Of a stretch of 64,000 bases of DNA, positions 57,261-64,000 are shown one piece after another. Position 1 is the first letter of the stretch. Every line of letters starts with the position of its first letter. The notes under the pieces were generated by a model. That model made no database searches, was not told the DNA's origin, and worked only from the letters and a program-made list of their open reading frames with translations. The DNA comes from Ischnura elegans (taxonomy: Eukaryota; Arthropoda; Insecta; Odonata; Coenagrionidae). Made by a program: the position numbers and the translations under genes. Where the stretch lies: contig NC_060251.1 of assembly GCF_921293095.1 (NCBI RefSeq), positions 97,760,566 to 97,824,565 on the forward strand, in the 5' to 3' direction.

Positions 57261-57838
57261 CAGTGGAACCTCGTTAAAGCGAGTACGGGCTATAGCGACA
57301 CCCCCGCTATAACGAGAGATAGCCGATGCACCGTCAATTGACCCTATAATAAGCGTGTTAAAAAATTCGTTTTTACGAGACCCTTTCGGTGTTGGCTCTC
57401 GCCATAGCGAGGGTTTCACCGCCGGAAGACTTTCATCAAGACTCCTTAACCTCTGTAATTGCTAGCGATCTGTTAGAAATGAAGTTAATGGAGTGCTCAG
57501 TCTCAAATTTATGTGGTAAACTGTTGTTCGATAATTATAATGATTGACGAAGCTTTGCACGATTTTTATTCAGTGCGGCGCTTATAAATTGTTTGAATAG
57601 TTAGTCGTTATTTGAGTAAGGAAATTTAGTGATGCAAAAAAACATCGCCTTTCGTCTGGATTTATGCTTACGTTTATCGGATAGATGTTTATCTGTCGCC
57701 GCACCACTCCTGTTCCTGTATATCTGTTCGCTACAGGTATATTGGCTATTATTTGCTCCATCTCCGGTAAAGCGACAATTCGCTATAGCGAGTGTTTATT
57801 AGTGTACCGTGGGGTGTCGTTATATCGAGGTTGCACTG
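57261..57838. mobile_element. pogo/Tigger-type MITE, 578 bp
   Basis: CAGTGGAACCTCGTTA at the left and TCGAGGTTGCACTG at the right, flanked by TA (57259-57260 and 57839-57840). The CAGTG..ACCTCG terminus with repeated GCTATAGCGA-type subterminal motifs is typical of pogo/Tigger elements of the Tc1/mariner superfamily. No transposase. Confidence 0.85.
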
Positions 57839-57954
57839 TACACAGCATTTTATGAACATGATACTTATCTACCAGTTCTCTGATGAATTTCTTTCACAAA
57901 CACTCAAGTATGGATGAAATTCTCTAAGGATTCCAGCCACATGTAAGAATCTAC

Positions 57955-58053
57955 TGTGTCCAGCATTTTGAGACCTGTAAAGTTCATCATCCTCAGAGGA
58001 TAACGCATTCCCTGCAGACAAGGAACTTAACAGACCTCAAAATGTCGAACACA
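57955..58053. repeat. Inverted-repeat relic with Penelope-type motif
   Basis: 57955-57983 and 58024-58053 are imperfect inverted repeats. On the minus strand the centre holds CTGAGGATGATGAAC and the arm CTCAAAATGCTGGACACAG, a degenerate form of the CTGANGA...GAAAC signature. Confidence 0.5.
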
Positions 58054-58059
58054 ATGTAT

Positions 58060-59230
58060 TCTCTCATCCAGTCAGAAACCTGAAAAAACTATATCTCATA
58101 AATTTTCCAGGAGAACAACAAGACTTTCATCACAGAAATCCCTCATAACATGTGCATTCTCTTCCTCGAAGGATTTGACTTTAAAATATATATGTATTAC
58201 TTCAGCCAAAACCATATCATATACTAAAAGACTAGAGAGATAGTACTGATTCTCCTGTTTGAATGGCACAAACAGAGAGCAGGAATTCAGGAAATACACC
58301 AAAATGCAATCGAGTCATGAGCGTATTTGAATTGCTTGCTGCAGGAAAACGTCAGTGGACAAAATGTAGCTATTTTGCACAAATGGACGTGGCCTCTGTT
58401 CGAGATTCTATGGAGGGTGGGGGGAGCTAAAGAGATGTAGCTGGTCAAAACATACTTTTAATGTAATCAAAATTTTTGGAGGGTACGACTATTAACAAGT
58501 TGCCTTCGAGGTTTCCATGATATGTACTTGACCGCTCCATTACAATTTTGGGATTTCTAGTGCATATTTGTTTTAAAGACATTTCTTCCAATGTGTTCTC
58601 CTTTCCTCTCCTACCCAGAGAATGCCTTCTGGTTGAAAAACCTTTCTTTGACCTGAAACACTTCCAGGACCAAAGGAGAAATGTTGTCTGAAAAACAACT
58701 AGGTGGCAGCAATCCGGAATGTGGAGCAGAGCAGTCAATCATGCACGAGTATTTATATATGTATCTTTTCCAGAAATTTTACCTTATATTACAAGTTCAA
58801 AAGCAACTAAATTAAAGGGAACTAATTACACTTTTGGCACATTACAATCAGAAGCGATATCCAAAAAACAGTCTGGATTAGGTATTCTGCATGGGAATAT
58901 TTTCTCCTTACCCCCCAGGTTTACATCCCTCCTTATTTTGGTGGATGCAGCCTTGAACCTCTTCTTGCCAAGGAGTTCAAGCCTGCATCCGCCGCATAGT
59001 GTGAACAACAGGTGATTGGGGAGTGAGAAAGGGGCAGATACGGAGAACAGGGGAGGTTGTGAGGGACAGATAATTCATGCTCTCCTAATTAGTACTCTGT
59101 GTGGTACCAAATCATTCTAAAGAATCTTTCAACCAAATTACATTCAACCCCCTCATTACCACAAGTTTGACTTACAATGAATTAAGTATGTGATCTGAGC
59201 TAATTCTGCACGCATATTTCAAAATTTCAA
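58060..59230. other. Non-coding stretch
   Basis: No supported gene. The ORFs at 58096-58302, 58445-58738 and the overlapping pair at 58719-59015 lack recognised domains. Confidence 0.3.
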
Positions 59231-59236
59231 TTAAAA

Positions 59237-59340
59237 ACACCAAAGGATGAAGTTTGCCATGAAAAAATATTTGACTTAGCCGGGATAAATCAAATATTTT
59301 TTTCATAGCTTCATCCTTTGGTGTATATAACTTTGCACCC
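59237..59340. repeat. Inverted pair of SINE tails
   Basis: 59237-59273 and 59291-59324 are inverted repeats built from the tail (CAAATATTTTT..CATCCTTTGGTGTA..) shared with the SINEs at 50475 and 50612. Only a trace of the tRNA part (GACTTAGCCGGGAT) is left at the centre. Confidence 0.65.
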
Positions 59341-59344
59341 GTGC

Positions 59345-62075
59345 ATGTAACTGTGTACTAAGTCACTTGTTTCTGCAGTGCTTCAAAATTTCAATTGTCG
59401 CCATTTTTGTGTCCACTAGCAAAACATGTCACCTATTACGTAATTCTATGCCTCATTTGTGAATAAAACACATTTATATACACTGATGCTCTTTCAACTG
59501 GTTAATAGACAAGAAATGATGCAGAATGGATGTAAGATATACATAATTCGATTAACCCTTGCGCTCTCACAGCAATTTCCGTTTTCACTCCCAGACAGCT
59601 ATAGCCTGATTCAAGAACGAGTCAGTCTTTTGGAAGATGAGACCAAGTCTTTTGTTTATATAGAACAATAAATACTGTAGAAGAAATACCATTTCCTCAG
59701 GAGTGATAAAAATTTTCGTTATCTCCAGTATAAAAGGGAAACTAATTCACAATAAAATAAAAACATTTAAAAATGGGATTATACAAGGGACTGATACATC
59801 AGCTCCTTGAGCATCTATGGGTTGATGAGCAATCCTCTGGAACAGAGTAAGATAAGAAAATATATGTCGTATGGCTAAAACTTTTCAAAAATCCTAAATT
59901 TTTTAACTAAAATACACAGCAAAAACAAATTTTAAAGTCACAACACAATACTTATCACCCAATGGTAATTTTATGAACAAAACAACTACTAAGAGAACTA
60001 ATTACCAGGACTGCCATTGCCTTCAAGTACTGTGGTACTATAAGAGTTTTTACCATAGAAGTACAATATACTTGGTAATAAGGAAAAATATATACCATCA
60101 ACAATTACTGAGTATAGCACTAATACATAAATACCAAATCAGCCTCTTTACTCTCACATAATTTACTCTGCAATGCCTAATAAATTACATTTTCCTATAT
60201 AAATACCATTAAATTTCATCATTCCTCTAAAGTGCTATTCTCTATTTTTTTACTCTAATCAGTCATATTTTCTCAAAAAAAAAGAAGTAAAATTGCCATT
60301 CCATTGCTAAACAATGTCGTTCCCTTTATTCAATTTATCCCCTGACTTTGATTACATTAAAGAACATCAATGACAATGGGATCATTCATTAAGAATCAAA
60401 AATGCAATTCATCAAAAGAAAAATGGAAGGGTAAGTTAAGTTATGACATAAAATCTACCTTATTTAGCCATTCTTTCATAATTTTAAATTTAAAAAAATG
60501 AAGGTTGCTGTCCACTTTTCATAAGTTGGTGGCATCTGGATGAGAGTTCTGGTTCATTAAATTATTCAGACCTTAATTGAGGGAGAGAATTAATCACAAG
60601 GAAAGGAGGATTGGCTGAGAAGCAGTAACCCACTCAGCAGGATCGTGACAATGTGGGCACATCGACTGATTCGCCTCTTATATTTAAAAAAATAATATAA
60701 TTTAAAAAAATAAAAAGAATGATGCCAGTTTTTTATCACACCTAAATGAAACAGTCTATTTCCTAATGTGACCTTTTTTTTATAAATAATATTCCCTAAC
60801 TGTAATTAAACCTAAATTAACCTGTTTGAATTTCACTATTCTCAAATTACTCCCAAGAACAGCATGCCATCAGAGAGGATATCAATATTCTTGCAGAATA
60901 ACAGGTGGAGTACAAACTTTGAAGGGATAACTTTCCCTCCATAGAACATCAACGGCTTAAAACAGAAAGAGTTCTATGGTGACCTATCATAACCAACCTT
61001 ATGATTGAAAAATTGAGTTAGCAAGGGTAATCCAATTCATTGCTGTACTTCTGAAGATGTCTTCTGATTTTTTAGTTGTGTTTGGCAGACGATATTACAC
61101 AATATGCTCCATTTACTGATGATAAGACATACCAAGAGCATGTGGTTTTCTGGAGAAAGAGACAACTTATTTTAAGTTTTTGGGTCAAAAGTATACATAT
61201 TTCCTATTAATATTGAAAGATTCATTATAACTTAATTACGGAATTCAGAGAGCATGTGTATATAAGGAGAGGAGAGAGTGGGTGACGGGGAAAAGAAAGA
61301 AAGGGCATGAATTGCTCCACACTATGGCCATTTTCTCATGCTCCTCCTCGTGCAGGGATTGCTGAATGAACAAGCAATGCAGGCAAAATTTTGTGATCAT
61401 TGTGTCTCTCCTTCCAGCAGCCTAAAATTATGATTTTCATTGAATTTAACCAAAACCATTCATTAATATTTCATGCTGGTATTTGATGGAACAAATGCAA
61501 ACAAGCATAGGCATATTCCATAGGAACATTTAGGGGAGGTATGAAATGAGAAATTACTGATCACGAGATAGCAACTTTCCAAAGTCATCAATAGATAGCA
61601 GGGTAAAAATAATAGAAACTAGAAAAAGTAAAGGAAATAGCTTAATGGAACAAGATTCTTAAACAGAAATAGAAAAACGAGGTTTTTCATACTTGACAAT
61701 GACCATTGAGACATAATTGAGACAAAATGACCACTGAGTACAATTTAACATAGTGATAAATAGGATTAATTTTTATATCCAATGAGTAAAATTTTAAAAA
61801 TGAAAAAAATGGGGTAGGTATGAAATGATATTTTCACAAAAATATAAGCAGTGGAGAAAATAACTGCTTGATCTTGAAGCACTTATCAGTGGAAACCTCG
61901 ATCTAAAAAATTTATGATAATACACACCAGAACTTAATAGATCCCACAGTTAAATATTCAGGCACAGACAGACTCTACTGTAATGCTACCACTGAACTCA
62001 ATAAATCGTATGTTGACACTCCCTCCTTGAGTAAAGTTGAGAACTTTTGAATCTAGTCTGCTAGAACTGTGCTCC
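59345..62075. other. 2.7-kb AT-rich non-coding stretch
   Basis: No supported gene or repeat on either strand. Confidence 0.35.
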
Positions 62076-62077
62076 AT

Positions 62078-62575
62078 TTAACCTTTTCCCTACTAAAGAC
62101 GTAAACGTACGTGTGGACGTTTCTTGACCCGGGAGATGAAAGCCGTACATTTTCGTTGGAGATTTTCTTACACTAGTGAACGCAGGTCGTACATATATGT
62201 TTCCTAGCTCTCCCCCTTTTATGACAGTCGCGGTTATACGAAGTCTTTGTTTCGGGACCCAATACTGCAGGCTTACCCTCAGAAACCAGGAGCAGGTAAC
62301 CTGACCCCTCGTCTTTTAATACCCCTCTTAGCGGTCATGCAATGAGGAACTTGCATGGGTCGTAGATTGCTCTAAAAACTATTTTGAATAAGTCAAATGG
62401 ATACATTAGCTCGCAAAAATACCTTCAGTTTCTCCATTCAACATCAAAAGAAATAAAAAAATTGCATTTAAAATCGAGAAATTTTTCTCTGAGCCGACCA
62501 CTGCGCGAAGACACCCGAGCGTTGCCGAGGCCAGGCGTGACGTCATAGGTGCCTAAACAACCGTAGGGAGTAGGG
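62078..62575. mobile_element. Possible piggyBac-type MITE relic
   Basis: TTAACCTTTTCCCTACTAAA at 62078 and, inverted, TTTCCCTACTCCCTACGG near 62570. The interior is GC-richer than the flanks. The right TTAA is missing, so this is tentative. Confidence 0.3.
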
Positions 62576-62819
62576 AAATACGCTGAGCGCATGGTGTAAA
62601 ATTTGTTTTGAGGGAGTATTTAGCCGCTTATCGTCACTTTATTTTGTTCTGTTATTCTTGGGCAAGTTTTCCTATTGCTATTGTGCCTAGATTATTACTT
62701 GGGATATTAATAATGCGGCATCGGGATGATGAAGTACAAGTGTTTCACTTCGTGTGTTTTGGTTATCAGAAAAATGGATGATAACGTTGCCACTCGTTCG
62801 AATAGTACACCTGAAATTC

Positions 62820-62895
62820 ATCTACGTCTACATAATACCTCGCAAGCTGCCTAAAAGGCGTGTGGCATAGGGTGTTAGGACACCAGCCTTTTTTT
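62820..62895 (+). repeat. Interspersed repeat fragment (GTTAGGACACCA family)
   Basis: CTACATAATACCTCGCAAGC, then GCGTGTGGCATAGGGTGTTA followed by GGACACCA. Best preserved of the three copies together with 12944-13000. Confidence 0.6.
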
Positions 62896-62899
62896 AGGA

Positions 62900-64000
62900 C
62901 ACCAAAAATTGATGCCACGACCCTCATGGAATTTGTTAAGACAAATTATTGCTATACGTCGGCGGCAAATCGAGTTGTAAAAGAAACTTGTAATACTGGA
63001 GGATAACTATCGTAAGCTGTGCTGTTGGCATTAGAGTAAGCTGTGCTGTTGAATTTGGCAACGCCGGATTAACGGAGAAGGTAGTCCTATCCGTCCTACG
63101 GTACGAATTCATAGCAAAACAGTCTGCACACAATCCACATGTGAGATCGCGAATCGGTTCCGCTGCCAACACACACACGCAAGCTACAACCTATATCAAT
63201 AATATTGGTAAATCCATAAACAATATACTAGCATATACCATAAAAATATAGTGGGAAATAGGCAAATACTCTTATCAAAAACTGGATGTCACTATCACAT
63301 TCTTATATTCATCACGTACAACTTACAATAACAGGACTCGTTATGATGAAAACAACTATTTATTCACTGATTTAAACCCTTAAATTAGCCCACACAAGTG
63401 ACATTTCTCACCACTATTCGTTGAAATAATGGAATAAAAAACTTCACACACAGTTTTTATTTCAATAGCGTGATCGTGAAATGTCATATCTACGGTGAAC
63501 AACGGAGATTAGCACGCCACTGACAATTTTTACACTACTGTTAGACATTTTTCGATAGCGTAATATCACTTTTTACAATTCAATCACGATGGAACACTGA
63601 TAACTCTTGGCCGATATTTTTCAACCTTGTCAAACTTTGTGCATTACAACCACTGGCACTGTGATTATTAGCAGTAGCTTAACGGGAGATGTCACGTTGA
63701 AAATAACACTATTTTGGCACAAAAATGTTCCTAGATGTTTCCAATCAGCGAGCAAAAGTTGCATTGACTGGAATTCACCCCATAATACAAGCACAGACAG
63801 TCCTAAACGACGAATTCTCCGGTACCTACGAATAAACGGATGAAGTTATTGTATATAAAAGCTAAGCGGACATTAGTAAACATCAAAATCGTTCTAATTA
63901 CATACTTAAACGATATGCCGTCGATAATATCAACTTACAATTAACGTATCCCCCCTCCAACGGCCGTGGCTAAGACTCCTACAACGATGTTATTTAGGTA
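62900..64000. other. Non-coding stretch to the right edge
   Basis: No supported gene. The ORFs at 62936-63178 and 63607-63843 have no recognised domain. Confidence 0.35.

Overview
This is a window of eukaryotic, most likely arthropod (insect) nuclear DNA. The evidence is AT-rich non-coding sequence, GT-AG spliced exons, a TCAGT-type initiator with a correctly spaced DPE, tRNA-derived SINEs, and many animal-type transposon remnants (piggyBac, mariner, pogo/Tigger, hAT, PIF/Harbinger, LINE and Penelope-like). I see no bacterial operon structure, rRNA or CRISPR. The insect order cannot be settled from the sequence alone.

Layout. (1) 1-2401 holds the N-terminal 281 codons of a piggyBac-family transposase, uninterrupted on the minus strand and running off the left edge. 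A tandem-repeat region and a TTAA-bounded probable terminus follow. (2) 2439-2932 is a mariner 3' half with a perfect 48-bp palindrome inside. (3) 3483-3767 is the only complete small gene I can support: a secreted 74-residue peptide precursor (minus) with an Inr+DPE core promoter. (4) 4.4-15.9 kb is a dense field of transposon relics: a LINE end, SINEs, PIF-like and hAT MITEs with recognisable target duplications, nested hAT copies, a foldback, and an unusual ~490-bp element full of CACGTG palindromes, present three times (12242, 15411, 18973). (5) 22097-34360 (minus) carries the last two recognisable exons of a host gene, encoding a Pro/Ser/Asn-rich protein that I do not recognise. The exons are in the same phase and separated by a 10-kb intron. 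The intron contains a 63-nt near-perfect hairpin, a GC-rich inverted-repeat element, a decayed CGGBP1/hAT-like zinc-finger pseudogene and a long-TIR element. (6) 34.4-50 kb is presumably upstream intron or intergenic DNA, with a PIF MITE, hAT relics, a second copy of the 6064 repeat and LINE debris. (7) 50-52.3 kb is a cluster of foldback, inverted SINE pair, a Penelope-like element with GIY-YIG endonuclease coding sequence and 64-bp perfect inverted ends, and a piggyBac-type MITE. (8) 52.3-64 kb is mostly featureless AT-rich DNA with a pogo/Tigger MITE, foldbacks, a SINE tail pair and a possible piggyBac-type relic.

No multi-gene system operates here. The main biology is one host gene end, one small secreted-peptide gene, and a layered record of transposition. 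The points most worth following are the E-box-like CACGTG elements, the repeated hammerhead-like signatures of Penelope-type ends, the fold-back inverted duplications, the intronic hairpin and the secreted peptide.
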